Shown: in pieces, positions 1 through 9,110 of the stretch
Position numbering within the stretch: the stretch's first letter is position 1
How the letters are laid out: each line of letters starts with the position of its first letter
Source: Pseudomonas sp. QS1027
Lineage (GTDB): Bacteria; Pseudomonadota; Gammaproteobacteria; Pseudomonadales; Pseudomonadaceae
Assembly (NCBI RefSeq): GCF_002814235.1
Contig: NZ_PHSU01000032.1
Coordinates: 39,097 to 103,096 of the forward strand
DNA: 64,000 nt
Direction: 5' to 3'
The notes under the pieces: model-generated
Told to the model about the DNA's origin: nothing
The model's input: only the letters and a program-made list of their open reading frames with translations
The model's database searches: none
Made by a program: the position numbers and the translations under genes

Positions 1-271
1 GGTTGGCGTGGTTCTTCTCCTGGATGCCACGCACGGTCATCTCGATCTTGTCGAAGGACTGATGCAGCGCGCGCAGCAACACCCGCCCGGCACTGGTCAA
101 CTCGAGATGATGATGACGGCGCTCCAGCAGACTTTCCCCCAGTTGTTCCTCAAGCTGACGGACCTGGCGGCTGACGGCGCTCTGGGTCACGTTCAGCAGT
201 TCGGCGGCGCGGGTAAAGCTGCCGGTGCTGCCAGCCACTTCGAAGGCTTTGAGCGCATTGAGCGCGGGCAT
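1..271 (-). CDS. LysR-family regulator, N-terminal part only (cut by window edge)
   Basis: The minus strand from the ATG at 271 reads open to the window edge and encodes about 90 residues: MPALNALKAFEVAG followed by a helix-turn-helix with the LysR signature TRAAELLNVTQSAVSRQVRQ and the segment GESLLERR. This is the winged-helix DNA-binding domain of a LysR-type regulator, closest in style to the GcvA subgroup, which typically starts with LxALxAFE. The effector domain lies outside the window, so its target cannot be judged. It is divergent from the MFS gene at 742, about 470 bp away, so regulation of that gene is possible but not shown. Confidence 0.85.
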   Translation of the reverse strand, partial: MPALNALKAFEVAGSTGSFTRAAELLNVTQSAVSRQVRQLEEQLGESLLERRHHHLELTSAGRVLLRALHQSFDKIEMTVRGIQEKNHAN

Positions 272-424
272 TTTGCGTTTCAAGAAAAGACACTCACCAA
301 GGGGCGGACAGCCACAAGCATCGCATGGGGTCGGGGTGGGTAACATTCCTTTTTGTCTATCGTCCTACAAAAAACACAAAGCCCCCCACAGAAAAGTGGT
401 CACGCAATCCGCGCCGAACGCGAT

Positions 425-510
425 CTGTAGGAGCCGGCTTGCTGGCGATGAGGCCCCGGAGCCTGGCAGCGCCTATCCGGACGCCATCGCCAGCAAGCCG
501 GCTCCTACAG
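425..510. repeat. Paired REP elements (BIME-like) in the 272-741 intergenic region
   Basis: Two inverted copies of a Pseudomonas REP sequence face each other: TGTAGGAGCCGGCTTGCTGG from 426 and its complement CCAGCAAGCCGGCTCCTACA ending at 509. They would form a large cruciform or hairpin. The same unit recurs at 3865, 12126, 18905 and 26947. The rest of this 470-bp gap holds AT-richer sequence around 600-700 that probably carries the promoter of the MFS gene; no gene was recognised in it. Confidence 0.85.
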
Positions 511-741
511 GTTGTGTCGCTCAAGGTCGCTTTTGCAAGAAAACCGTCGCCTGGAGATAAATAGCAGGAGTATTTCGCACAGCCCTCATGAGTATTCAGC
601 ACTGGTTCTTTTCAACTTATAAACGCTACCCTGCCCTATAACTTTAAATAGAAAGTTTCCACGCACTTACATTGGGCGCCACGCCAACTTTCGCCCCATT
701 GTGTTGCACCTTTCCAACAACTTATTCCTTTGGGCCGCGCA

Positions 742-1977
742 ATGACAGCAATAAAAAACACGCCAACAAGAACCCTCGGCCTGCTCGCCTTTATATTCAC
801 CTGCTGCAATGCCAGCACCCACGGCTTCAGTATTTTTCTTTATTCCGCCTTGTTACCCGAGATCCGCCAGCACTTCTCCCTGAGTTATAGCCAGGCCGCC
901 TCCATCGCTGCCTTGCTGCAACTCTTCTATATGGGCGCCTCGATTGCCAGCGGGATCGCCGCCGCCTGGATCAGCCCCCTGAACATGGTGCGCCTGACCA
1001 TGCTGCTCAGCCCGGTGCTGCTGGCGCTGGCGGTCGCCACGCCCTGGGTCCTGCCCTTCGCCCTCTGCCTGGCACTGGTCTCGGCTTGCGCGGTGTCCAA
1101 CTGGAACGCGATTGCCGCCCTGGCCGGCGAAGTGATTCCCGCGTCTCACCGCAGCCGGGTGCTGGGCCTGGCGTCTTCCGGGGCGGCCTTTGCCATCTGC
1201 CTGAACGGTATCCTGATCGCCCTGCTCCAGGGTATTTCCCTGGGCGCTTTCTGGCTGATCTGCGCCGGGCTCACCTTGATCGTCACCGGGCTGACCCTCT
1301 GGGCCCTGGCGCCCCTAGGCCGCCAGCCGGACGCCCGCTCCAGGGCGGCCACCTCCCTGGGCCGGGTACTCAGGCACTGGCTGCGCCTCTGCCTGGAACA
1401 ACCCATCGCCGTGCATATCCTGCTGCTCAGTGGCTTTATCGGCAGTATCAGCGGCCCGTTCCTCAACTTCCTCTCGGCCTTCGCCAGCGAACGCCTGGGC
1501 GCCGGCCCGCAGGTCACCGGCTCGCTCTGGACCTTGATCGGTGCCTGTGGCGCGCTGGGCGGGATGTCCCTGGGGTCACTGGCTGATCGCTGGGGCGCGC
1601 TGCGGGTGATGGCCATCAGCATCGGCGCCTTCGGCCTGGCCATGCTCGGCCTGCTGCTGCACCCCGGTTTGCTGCTGACCTGGCTGGCCGCCGGGCTGTT
1701 CGCATTGTTCTACTTTCCCGTCTGGGGCCTGATGGCCGCCTACCTCAGCGCTCGCCTGACACCCGTGCAAAGCCTGCAAGTGGTGAGCCTGAGCATGGTC
1801 GGCTACGGCCTGGGCAGCGCCAGCGCGAACTGGGTCAACGGCCTGTTGCTGCAGGCCAGCGGCTCGTTCGCCATCATCCATGCCTGGATCGCCGGCTGGG
1901 TCCTCGCCAGCCTGCTGCTACTGCAAGTCATGGCCCGCCACCAGCGCCGTCGGCCGCTGCTCCAGGAGCCGGTCTGA
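742..1977 (+). CDS. MFS transporter
   Basis: A 411-residue polytopic protein with about twelve hydrophobic segments, beginning MTAIKNTPTRTLGLLAFIF, which fits a major facilitator superfamily carrier in the inner membrane. The second half repeats the fold with LGGMSLGSLADRWGALRVMA, the MFS loop motif G-x-x-x-D-R-x-G. The ATG at 742 was preferred to an in-frame TTG at 730; neither has a clear ribosome-binding site. The 3' end overlaps the convergent LysR gene by 60 bp, so the two transcripts run into each other. Substrate is unknown; it could be an exporter or an organic-acid importer. Confidence 0.8.
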   Translation: MTAIKNTPTRTLGLLAFIFTCCNASTHGFSIFLYSALLPEIRQHFSLSYSQAASIAALLQLFYMGASIASGIAAAWISPLNMVRLTMLLSPVLLALAVATPWVLPFALCLALVSACAVSNWNAIAALAGEVIPASHRSRVLGLASSGAAFAICLNGILIALLQGISLGAFWLICAGLTLIVTGLTLWALAPLGRQPDARSRAATSLGRVLRHWLRLCLEQPIAVHILLLSGFIGSISGPFLNFLSAFASERLGAGPQVTGSLWTLIGACGALGGMSLGSLADRWGALRVMAISIGAFGLAMLGLLLHPGLLLTWLAAGLFALFYFPVWGLMAAYLSARLTPVQSLQVVSLSMVGYGLGSASANWVNGLLLQASGSFAIIHAWIAGWVLASLLLLQVMARHQRRRPLLQEPV

Positions 1978-2829
1978 GCGCCGCAACTGACGCCCGAGCA
2001 TCTCCACCATCGCCTCGAGCCCCGGCTCCTGGCAGGCTGACGAACGCCAGAGCATCAGGCGGGCTGGTTGGATAGCCGGAAAGCCGTCCCGCTCATCGAG
2101 AATCCGCCAGCCCTCCGGCACCAGCCGGCGGGCGGTCACCCCCACCGTCTCGCCGCCCTCGATGGCCACGCCGATCCCCCGCGGGCTCTGGCTGGTGTAA
2201 ACCACGTGCCAGGCCCGACCGGCCTCGGCCAGGGCGTCGATGGCATTGGCACGAAAGGCACAACCCTCGGCATAGACCGCCAGCGGTACCGATGGGTCAT
2301 CAGCCCAGGCGCGGTTGTCAGCGGTCACCCAGACCAGCGGCTCGTCGCAGAGAAACTCGCCCTGTTGCAGATTGGCATGCTGCACGCCGAGCACCAGGTC
2401 CAGCTCGCCGCGCTGCAAGCGCCCGACCAGGGCTACCGAGGCTTCACAGCAAACGTCCGGACGGACCTTGGGAAAGTGTTCGCGAAAATCCCGCAGGACT
2501 CCGGCCAGGCAGTATTGCGCGTAGTCCTCGGGCATCCCGACATGGATGCAAGCCAGGTCATTGGGCAGATGGGCGGCGTTGATCGCCTCGTTGTGCAGCT
2601 TGAGGATGCGTCGCGCATAGATCAGGAAGGTCTCGCCGCTGGGGGTCAGGCTGATGCTGCGGCTGGTGCGGTGGATCAGCGGCGTGCCGACCACCTCTTC
2701 CAGCCGTTGCAGACTCTGGCTGACGGTCGACTGGGTTTTATGCAGGCGCTCGGCCGCCGCCGAAAACCCCTGGCATTCAATAATCGCCACAAACACCTTG
2801 AGCAATGTTCCGTCCAGATGACCTGACAT
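1918..2829 (-). CDS. LysR-family transcriptional regulator
   Basis: A 303-residue LysR protein starting MSGHLDGTLLKVFVAIIECQ. The N-terminal winged helix (residues about 5-65) contains GFSAAAERLHKTQSTVSQSL and is followed by a periplasmic-binding-protein-like effector domain. The start at 2829 is chosen because CAGGAGCG lies about 9 nt upstream; the longer frame upstream has no such site. It is divergent from the 2-oxoglutarate oxygenase gene at 2969 across 139 bp, the usual geometry for a LysR activator and its target, so I infer that it controls the oxygenase/M24/ABC block. Its 3' end overlaps the MFS gene. Confidence 0.85.
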   Translation of the reverse strand: MSGHLDGTLLKVFVAIIECQGFSAAAERLHKTQSTVSQSLQRLEEVVGTPLIHRTSRSISLTPSGETFLIYARRILKLHNEAINAAHLPNDLACIHVGMPEDYAQYCLAGVLRDFREHFPKVRPDVCCEASVALVGRLQRGELDLVLGVQHANLQQGEFLCDEPLVWVTADNRAWADDPSVPLAVYAEGCAFRANAIDALAEAGRAWHVVYTSQSPRGIGVAIEGGETVGVTARRLVPEGWRILDERDGFPAIQPARLMLWRSSACQEPGLEAMVEMLGRQLRRSDRLLEQRPTALVAGHDLQ

Positions 2830-2968
2830 AACTATCGCTCCTGCCGATGGATTCGATCGTAACTCATCATTTCTATTACTCCTGAATTTGCGCAACTATC
2901 GATTCAACGCCGAGACAACTTAGAACCTTGCACTGGCGACTAATGATCGTTAACTTCAGGAGCCCGAA

Positions 2969-3850
2969 ATGAGCCTTCAACTTGCCGATGCCGAAGTGGG
3001 TGATATCAGCGATATCGTCAACACCGAACGTTATCCCATTCATGATTCGGGCCATGTCCAATTACAGGCGCTGATCGATCATGCCCGTGCCGAACTGGCC
3101 ATCGACGGTTGCTGCCTGCTGAAGAACTTCCTGCGTCCCGAAGTACTGGAACAGGCTCGCCTCGAAGGCCAGGCGCTTTCGGACAAGACGTTTTATTCGG
3201 TGCGCAAGGTCAATGCCTACTTCACCGAAGACGATCCCTCCCTGCCGGCCGAAGACCCGCGTCGCACCTTCATGGAGCGCACCAGCGGCTTCGTGACCCG
3301 CGACATGATCGCCCCGGACGCGATCATTCACCGGCTCTACGTCTCGCCGATGATGAAACGTTTCATCAGTGCCTGCCTGGGGGAACCTGAGATTTTCGAA
3401 TATGCCGACCCCTTTGCCGGTCTGGTGATCAATGTAATGCCGGAGGGCACCCAGCAGCCTTGGCACTTCGACACCAACGAATTCATCGTCAGCATGATGA
3501 CCCAGAAGCCCGAGGCCGGCGGCCTGTTCGAATACGCGCCGATGATCCGCTCGCGCACGGCGGAAAACCTCGGCGCGGTGGGCCAGGTGGTGCGGGGGGA
3601 GGACCGCAGCCGGGTGAAATACCTGGAGCTCAATCCCGGCGACCTGCAGATCTTCAAGGGGCGGTTTTCGGTGCACCGGGTGACCCGTGTCGAAGGCGCG
3701 GTCGAGCGCAATACCGCGATTTTCGCCTACTCGGAGAAGCCCGGAATCATTGGCCGCGCCGAGCGCACCAAGCAGCTCTACGGGCGGCTCTCCGAAGCCC
3801 ATCTGCAGGCCGAGCGCAGCCGGGTGCGCAGCGACCAACTGCTCGACTGA
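2969..3850 (+). CDS. Fe(II)/2-oxoglutarate-dependent oxygenase, BesD/HalD-like (HxD, probable hydroxylase)
   Basis: A 293-residue cupin-fold protein. The sequence shows a facial-triad pattern: H166-F-D168 in the context PWHFDTNEF, a distal H236 in FSVHRVTR, and R247 eleven residues later in the usual 2-oxoglutarate-binding position. Its overall form resembles the BesD/HalD group of free-amino-acid halogenases and lysine hydroxylases. In that group the halogenases replace the metal-binding Asp with Gly to admit chloride; here Asp is present, so hydroxylation is expected. CAGGAGC sits just upstream of the ATG. It is followed by an M24 enzyme and a peptide-type ABC importer, suggesting that it acts on an imported amino-acid derivative. 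The substrate is not predictable from sequence. Confidence 0.72.
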   Translation: MSLQLADAEVGDISDIVNTERYPIHDSGHVQLQALIDHARAELAIDGCCLLKNFLRPEVLEQARLEGQALSDKTFYSVRKVNAYFTEDDPSLPAEDPRRTFMERTSGFVTRDMIAPDAIIHRLYVSPMMKRFISACLGEPEIFEYADPFAGLVINVMPEGTQQPWHFDTNEFIVSMMTQKPEAGGLFEYAPMIRSRTAENLGAVGQVVRGEDRSRVKYLELNPGDLQIFKGRFSVHRVTRVEGAVERNTAIFAYSEKPGIIGRAERTKQLYGRLSEAHLQAERSRVRSDQLLD

Positions 3851-3864
3851 ATACACGCAGCCTT

Positions 3865-3949
3865 TGTAGAAGCCAGCCTGCTGGCAATCGGGCCAGTGAA
3901 TCTTGCATCGCCTGATCGGACGCCATCGCCAGCAAGCCGGCTCCTACAG
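3865..3949. repeat. Paired REP elements
   Basis: An imperfect REP copy (GTAGAAGCCAGCCTGCTGGC) and an intact inverted copy (GCCAGCAAGCCGGCTCCTAC) lie between the oxygenase and the M24 gene. They may separate expression levels of the two genes by forming a stable 3' hairpin. Confidence 0.8.
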
Positions 3950-4028
3950 ATCCTACGCACCCAATAAATACTGCTGTGCCCATAAGAACGAATTTCCATC
4001 ACCGACCGGTATTAGCGAGGAACACCCC

Positions 4029-5255
4029 ATGAGTCTTTCCGGCCCCAACCGCAACCCCGCCGACTGCGAACCCACCTACGCCGAGATCCAGCAAATCCAG
4101 CTGGACCGCCTGCAACGGGTACGCAACGAATTGAAAAAGCGCGACTACGCCGCCTGCGTGCTGTTCGACCCGACCCATATGCGCTACGCCACTGGCTCGC
4201 GCAACATGCAGGTGTACTCGGCGCGCAACCCGGCGCGTTATGCCTTTATTCCCGCCGAAGGCCCGGTGGTGGTCTTCGAATTCGGCGGCTGCCTGCACCT
4301 GGCCGAATCGCTGAATACCGTCGACGAAGTGCGCCCGGCCAAGGCGATCTCCTATTACTTCTGCGACAGCTTCCTGAGCAATGTCACCGCCGACTGGGCC
4401 GCTGAAATCGACGACCTGGTACGCAAATGCGGGGGCGGCAAGCGCATCGCCATCGAGAGCGCCACCTCGGCGGCGGCCTTCGAGTTGCAAAAGCTCGGCT
4501 ACCAGGTCTTCGATGCCCAGGAGCCGCTGGAGCGCGCGCGCTGCATCAAGGTACCAAACGAACTGAAGATGATCCGCGCCAGCCTGCGTGCCACCGAAGC
4601 CGGCGTGAAACTGATGGAAAGCAAGCTCAAACCCGGCATCAGCGAAAACGAACTTTGGTCACACCTGCACCAACACGTGATCGCCACCGACGGCGACTAT
4701 GTGGAAACCCGCCTGCTGTCCTCCGGACCGCGCACCAACCCCTGGTTCCAGGAGTGCAGCACGCGGCCCATCGAAGCCGGCGACCTGGTGGCGCTGGACA
4801 CCGATGTGGTCGGTCGTTTCGGCTACTACGCGGACTTCTCGCGGACCTTTCTCTGTGGCGAACAGGCCGCCACCCACAAGCAGCAGGAACTGTACAAGCT
4901 GGCCTATGAGCAGGTGCAGACCAATATGGAAATGCTCAAGGCCGGGCGCAGCTTCAAGGAGTATGCGGAGCTGGCCTGGAAGATCCCCGACCACTACAAG
5001 GCCAACCGTTATTTCGCCCTGGCCCACGGGGTTGGCATGACCGGTGAATACCCTTACGTGGTGCACCGCGAGGACATCGATGCACTGGGCTACGACGGGG
5101 TCTTCGAGGCGGGCATGACCATCTGCGTGGAAAGCTACATCGGCCACGACGAAGGCGGTGAAGGGGTCAAGCTCGAAGAGCAGATCTACATCCACGAAAA
5201 CGGTATCGAACTGCTCTCGGACTATCCGTTCGACCCGCGCCTGCTGCCCGTTTAA
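4029..5255 (+). CDS. M24-family metalloenzyme (Xaa-Pro peptidase / DddP-like fold)
   Basis: A 408-residue protein with an N-terminal creatinase/prolidase-N domain (about 1-170) and a C-terminal pita-bread M24 domain. The metal ligands are all visible: D257, D259, D269, H333, E368 and E383. Their spacing equals that I recall for the DMSP lyase DddP (D295, D297, D307, H371, E406, E421). However, the DddP residue I recall as the catalytic base, six residues after the His, is Gly339 here, followed by Glu340. A DMSP lyase call is therefore not safe; a peptidase or C-N/C-S bond-cleaving hydrolase on a small amino-acid derivative is equally likely. The start at 4029 has GCGAGGAAC upstream. The neighbours are a 2OG oxygenase and an oligopeptide-type importer. 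Confidence 0.78.
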   Translation: MSLSGPNRNPADCEPTYAEIQQIQLDRLQRVRNELKKRDYAACVLFDPTHMRYATGSRNMQVYSARNPARYAFIPAEGPVVVFEFGGCLHLAESLNTVDEVRPAKAISYYFCDSFLSNVTADWAAEIDDLVRKCGGGKRIAIESATSAAAFELQKLGYQVFDAQEPLERARCIKVPNELKMIRASLRATEAGVKLMESKLKPGISENELWSHLHQHVIATDGDYVETRLLSSGPRTNPWFQECSTRPIEAGDLVALDTDVVGRFGYYADFSRTFLCGEQAATHKQQELYKLAYEQVQTNMEMLKAGRSFKEYAELAWKIPDHYKANRYFALAHGVGMTGEYPYVVHREDIDALGYDGVFEAGMTICVESYIGHDEGGEGVKLEEQIYIHENGIELLSDYPFDPRLLPV

Positions 5256-5445
5256 GTCTTGCCGCCCTACCCCGCGCCGGCACTCAGCCCGCGAGGTAGG
5301 GCCATCAGGAGCGTGTCTGGCGCGGGAGGGCAATCAGTAATGTGCGTTTTAGGAATTTTCCTGCGCTGAATTTATCGTTTGTTCATCCGGAGCCAGATGA
5401 CAAAACTGCGAGCATCTCAAATAAAAACAACACGAGAGCCGCACC

Positions 5446-5547
5446 ATGTCCAACCTCACGTCCCGCCTCCTGAATGCTCCGCGCTTTGAACTGCCGTCGA
5501 CGTTTTGCCTGACCGACCAAGGGTTTCCCCTGGATCGCCAGCGCTAG
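5446..5547 (+). CDS. Possible 33-codon leader ORF upstream of the ABC operon
   Basis: The 357-bp gap between the M24 gene and the binding-protein gene holds no large gene. An ATG at 5446 with a weak GAGAG upstream opens a 33-residue frame (MSNLTSRLLNAPRFELPSTF and on) that ends 65 bp before the binding-protein start. It has no signal peptide or recognisable family. It may be a leader peptide or simply chance; I list it because it is the only plausible small frame in this gap. Confidence 0.2.
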   Translation: MSNLTSRLLNAPRFELPSTFCLTDQGFPLDRQR

Positions 5548-5612
5548 CTGCCAACCCTCTGTTCGCAGTGGCACCCAAAAGACGCATTTACGCCCCAGTA
5601 TCGGAGAGGCTC

Positions 5613-7247
5613 ATGAAAGACCTGACTACCCTGGACGGCTCCGCGCCGCATCCAGCCATGGACGACCTGTGCACCCAAGCCAAGCGCGGCCAGATCAGCC
5701 GCCGGCAATTCCTCCACACCGCCACCCTGCTCGGCATCACCGCCGCCAGCGCCGGCAGCTTCCTCGGCCCGGTGCTGTTCAGCGACTCGGCCCAGGCGGC
5801 TGAAGTCGGCACCCCACGTAGCGGCGGCAGCCTGCGTTTTGCCTGCGCTATCCAGGAAATCCAGGACCCGATGCTCATCACCTGGATCGAAGCCTCGAAC
5901 CTGATGCGCAACAGCCTGGAATACCTGACCTGGGTCGATGCACAGAACATCACCCATCCGTACCTGGCCGAAAGCTGGAAGCCCTCGGACGACCTCAAGG
6001 AGTGGGTCTTCAACCTGCGCCAGGACGTCAAGTGGAGCAACGGCGACGCCTTCAACGCCGACGACGTCGAGCACAACTTCCAACGCTGGACCGGCGCCGA
6101 GTCCAAGTCGGTCAACCGCACCGCGTTCCAGGACATCGCCTCCTTCGAAAAACTCGGGCCTTACCAGTTCAAGCTGGTGCTCAAGCGGCCGATCCTGGCG
6201 ATTCCGGAAATGCTCAACGCCTTCACCTGCGCCATCGTCCATCGCAGCTTCAAGGCTGGTGACGACTGGTCGAAAAATCCGCTCGGCACCGGTCCTTTCA
6301 AACTCACCTCGTTCGCCGTGAACAAGGAAGCCACCTTCGCCAAGCGCGCCGATTACTGGGGCAAGCCGGCCTATCTGGACGAGCTGCGCTATGTCGACAT
6401 GGGCACCGACGTGTCCACCCAACTGGCCGCCCTGCAAGCCGGGCAGGTCGACGTGTTGTACCGCGTCACCGTGGCCGAACTGGACCTGGCCAAGCGCCTG
6501 CCCAACGCCAAGCTGCTGACCTGCAAATCGGCACAGACCGTGGTGATGCGCATGGCCGTGGACCAGAAGCCGTTCGACGACCTGCGCATCCGCAAGGCCG
6601 TGGCACTCTGTGCCGACAACGCGCAGATGCTCAAGATCGCCTACCGCGGCATGGGCACCCTGGGCGAGGACCACCATGTGGCACCTTCGCACCCGGAATA
6701 CTTCCCGCTGCCCAAGCGCACCCGCGACGTGGCCCAGGCCAAGGCGCTGCTGGCCGAAGCCGGACACCCCAAGGGCATCGACATCGACCTGATCGTCGGC
6801 AACACCCAGGGTCGCTACGAGCAGGACACCGCGCAGATCCTCCAGCAAAACTGCCTGGAAGCCGGCATCCGCATCAACCTCAAGGTGATTCCCGCCACCC
6901 AGTACTGGCCGATCTGGGACAAGGCCGCCTTCAGCCTCACCTACTGGGCCCATCGCCCGCTGGGGGTGATGTCCCTGGAGCTGGCCTACCGCGGCGGCGG
7001 TGCCTGGAACGAAAGCCACTACAGCGACCCGGCCTTCGACGCCGCCCTGGACAAGGCCATGGGCATCGTCGATCCGAAACAGCGCTCCCTGGCGATGCAA
7101 AGCGTCGAGCAGATCCTCCAGGACGCCTGCGTCATCGTCCAGCCGTTCTGGGCCGACAAGTTCACCGCCACGTCGCAGAAGGTCCAGGGCTTCCAGGTTC
7201 ATCCATCGGACTTCTACCCGATGAACGAAACCTGGCTCAGCGCCTGA
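5613..7247 (+). CDS. ABC transporter substrate-binding protein, family 5 (peptide/opine type), Tat-exported
   Basis: A 544-residue DppA/OppA-type (SBP_bac_5) periplasmic binding protein that captures a ligand for the permeases encoded downstream. The N-terminus has a twin-arginine signal: S-R30-R31-Q-F-L followed by a hydrophobic stretch and a likely cleavage after A60-Q-A62. The Tat route is less common for this family, which usually uses Sec. The mature part shows family features such as the segment around LAESWKPSDDLKEWVFNLR. The start at 5613 has GGAGAGG upstream; the frame extends further 5' but without a ribosome-binding site. The ligand is unknown; the linked oxygenase and M24 enzyme suggest a dipeptide or modified amino acid. 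Confidence 0.88.
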   Translation: MKDLTTLDGSAPHPAMDDLCTQAKRGQISRRQFLHTATLLGITAASAGSFLGPVLFSDSAQAAEVGTPRSGGSLRFACAIQEIQDPMLITWIEASNLMRNSLEYLTWVDAQNITHPYLAESWKPSDDLKEWVFNLRQDVKWSNGDAFNADDVEHNFQRWTGAESKSVNRTAFQDIASFEKLGPYQFKLVLKRPILAIPEMLNAFTCAIVHRSFKAGDDWSKNPLGTGPFKLTSFAVNKEATFAKRADYWGKPAYLDELRYVDMGTDVSTQLAALQAGQVDVLYRVTVAELDLAKRLPNAKLLTCKSAQTVVMRMAVDQKPFDDLRIRKAVALCADNAQMLKIAYRGMGTLGEDHHVAPSHPEYFPLPKRTRDVAQAKALLAEAGHPKGIDIDLIVGNTQGRYEQDTAQILQQNCLEAGIRINLKVIPATQYWPIWDKAAFSLTYWAHRPLGVMSLELAYRGGGAWNESHYSDPAFDAALDKAMGIVDPKQRSLAMQSVEQILQDACVIVQPFWADKFTATSQKVQGFQVHPSDFYPMNETWLSA

Positions 7248-7321
7248 TCCGACCTCTGAAACAATGAGCTCGCCCACCCCGGTGCGGCGAGCCGGCAACT
7301 GTATAGCCGGAGCATGCAAAC

Positions 7322-8275
7322 ATGGCTGATTTTCTGTGGCGCAAGCTACTGGCCCTGGCAGCGACGTTATTGTCGGTGTCACTGATCGTTTTTTTCGCCC
7401 TGGAGCTGAATATCGAGGACGTCGCGATCAACGTCCTCGGTCCCTACTCCGCCGCCGACCAACGCGCCGCCTGGCTCACCGAGCACGGCTACGACCAACC
7501 GTTCCTGTGGCGTTACCTGATCTGGCTGAAGGACTTCGTCAGCGGCCACTGGGGCACCTCGGTGCACTTTCGCGAACCGGTGATGGACCTGCTGCTGCCC
7601 AACCTCGGGCAGACCCTGATGCTGGCCGGTCTGGCGCTGTTGATCATGGTCCCCGTGGCCCTGACCCTCGGCGTGCTGGCCGGGATTCGCCAGGGCTCGC
7701 CGCTGGACCGCCTGGTGTCGTTCCTGTCCATCGTCACCACCTCGATCCCGGACTTCGCCAGTGCGGTGTTCGTCTCGGCGATCTTCGTCTTCTGGCTCAA
7801 CTGGCTGCCGGGCGTGAGCAGCATGAGCGACGGTTTCAGCGCCCTGCAACTGGCGATGCCGCTGATGGTGCTGTGCCTGTTCGGCGTCGGCTACCTGGCA
7901 CGGATCACCCGGGCCTCGATGGTCGAAGTGATGCAGGCGCCGTACATCCGTACCGCCCGCCTCAAGGGTGCCTCGACTTCACGCATCGTGCTGCGCCATG
8001 CGCTGCGCAATGTGCTGATCGCGCCCATCACGGTGATCATGCTGTACATCCCGTGGCTGCTGTCCAACGTCATCGTGGTCGAGGTGTTCTTCGCCTACAA
8101 GGGCTTCGGCTCGCTGCTCTACACCGCCTCGCTGAACCATGACGTCTACCTGATCGAGGCCTGCGCGATGATCAGTGCGCTGGTGGTGGGCGCGACCAAG
8201 ATCTTCTCCGACCTGGCCTATACCTGGCTCAACCCGCGCATCACCTTGCGCAGCCTTGGCGGGAGCGCCCGATGA
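7322..8275 (+). CDS. ABC transporter permease, DppB-like
   Basis: A 317-residue inner-membrane permease with six predicted segments and the BPD-transport signature region around GVGYLARITRASMVEVMQAP, where the ATPase docks. It pairs with the next permease, overlapping it by 4 bp (ATGA), which implies translational coupling. GCCGGAGC is upstream of the ATG. It belongs to the same transporter as the Tat-exported binding protein. Confidence 0.9.
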   Translation: MADFLWRKLLALAATLLSVSLIVFFALELNIEDVAINVLGPYSAADQRAAWLTEHGYDQPFLWRYLIWLKDFVSGHWGTSVHFREPVMDLLLPNLGQTLMLAGLALLIMVPVALTLGVLAGIRQGSPLDRLVSFLSIVTTSIPDFASAVFVSAIFVFWLNWLPGVSSMSDGFSALQLAMPLMVLCLFGVGYLARITRASMVEVMQAPYIRTARLKGASTSRIVLRHALRNVLIAPITVIMLYIPWLLSNVIVVEVFFAYKGFGSLLYTASLNHDVYLIEACAMISALVVGATKIFSDLAYTWLNPRITLRSLGGSAR

Positions 8276-9108
8276 ACCTTCTGCATGCATTCAAGAACCC
8301 GTTGGCGGCCCTGGGCCTGTGCCTGGTGGGCGGCTGGGTGATCCTCGGGGTCTTCGCCCCCTGGCTGGCGCCCCATGACCCACTGGAAAGCTTCACCCCG
8401 CTGCTGACACCGTTCAGCGACGACGGCAGCGGCCAGACCTTCCTGCTGGGTACCGATGTGCTGGGCCGCGATATTCTCTCGCGACTGATCTGGGGCACCC
8501 GCACGGTGTTGCTCTGGTCGACCCTGGCGACCCTCACCGCGTTTGCCTTCGGCATCGCCATGGGCCTGTGCGCCGGCTACTTCAATGGCTGGGTCGACTC
8601 GGTGCTGTCCTATATCGCCGACACCGTGCTGTCGTTCCCGGTGCTGGTGTTGTACATCGTGATCATCATCGCCCTCGGCGCCTCGGCGCTGAATATCCTG
8701 ATCGCGGTGACGTTCACCAGCGCCCCGGCGATCTTCCGGATCATGCGCGCCCTGACCATGGACCTGCGTTCCCGGGACTATGTGCTCAGCGCCATCACCC
8801 AGGGTGAAAGCTCGTTGCGGATCATGACCGTGGAAATCCTGCCCAACTGCGGCGGCCCGCTGATCGTCGATTTCTGCCTGCGTATCGGCTACACCGCGAT
8901 CATGATCGGTGCCCTCGGTTTCCTCGGCCTCGGCCTGCCACCGCCAACCCCGGACTGGGGCGGCATGATCAACGAAGGCCGCAGCATGGCCATCGCGTTT
9001 CCCCACCTGGTGATCTTCCCGTGCATTGCCATCTCCACCCTGATGCTTGGCCTCAGCCTGCTGGCGGACGGCCTGGACGAACACGCCCAGAAAGGCACAA
9101 GGAGTTGA
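8272..9108 (+). CDS. ABC transporter permease, DppC-like
   Basis: A 278-residue second permease of the importer. The N-terminus contains the DppC/OppC-type periplasmic segment ending LLGTDVLGRDILSRLIWGTR, a hallmark of this subfamily, followed by five hydrophobic helices. The start overlaps the DppB-like gene by 4 bp, and the stop lies 2 bp before the ATPase start, so the three are one translational unit. Confidence 0.92.
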   Translation: MNLLHAFKNPLAALGLCLVGGWVILGVFAPWLAPHDPLESFTPLLTPFSDDGSGQTFLLGTDVLGRDILSRLIWGTRTVLLWSTLATLTAFAFGIAMGLCAGYFNGWVDSVLSYIADTVLSFPVLVLYIVIIIALGASALNILIAVTFTSAPAIFRIMRALTMDLRSRDYVLSAITQGESSLRIMTVEILPNCGGPLIVDFCLRIGYTAIMIGALGFLGLGLPPPTPDWGGMINEGRSMAIAFPHLVIFPCIAISTLMLGLSLLADGLDEHAQKGTRS

Positions 9109-9110
9109 GT

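Noticed and set aside
2969..3850. Amino-acid halogenase
   Set aside because: The HxD motif is intact; halogenases of this family need Gly or Ala in place of the Asp.
4029..5255. Firm assignment as DMSP lyase dddP
   Set aside because: Ligand spacing matches but the proposed catalytic Asp is Gly, and the neighbours (peptide-type importer, 2OG oxygenase) are not DMSP genes.
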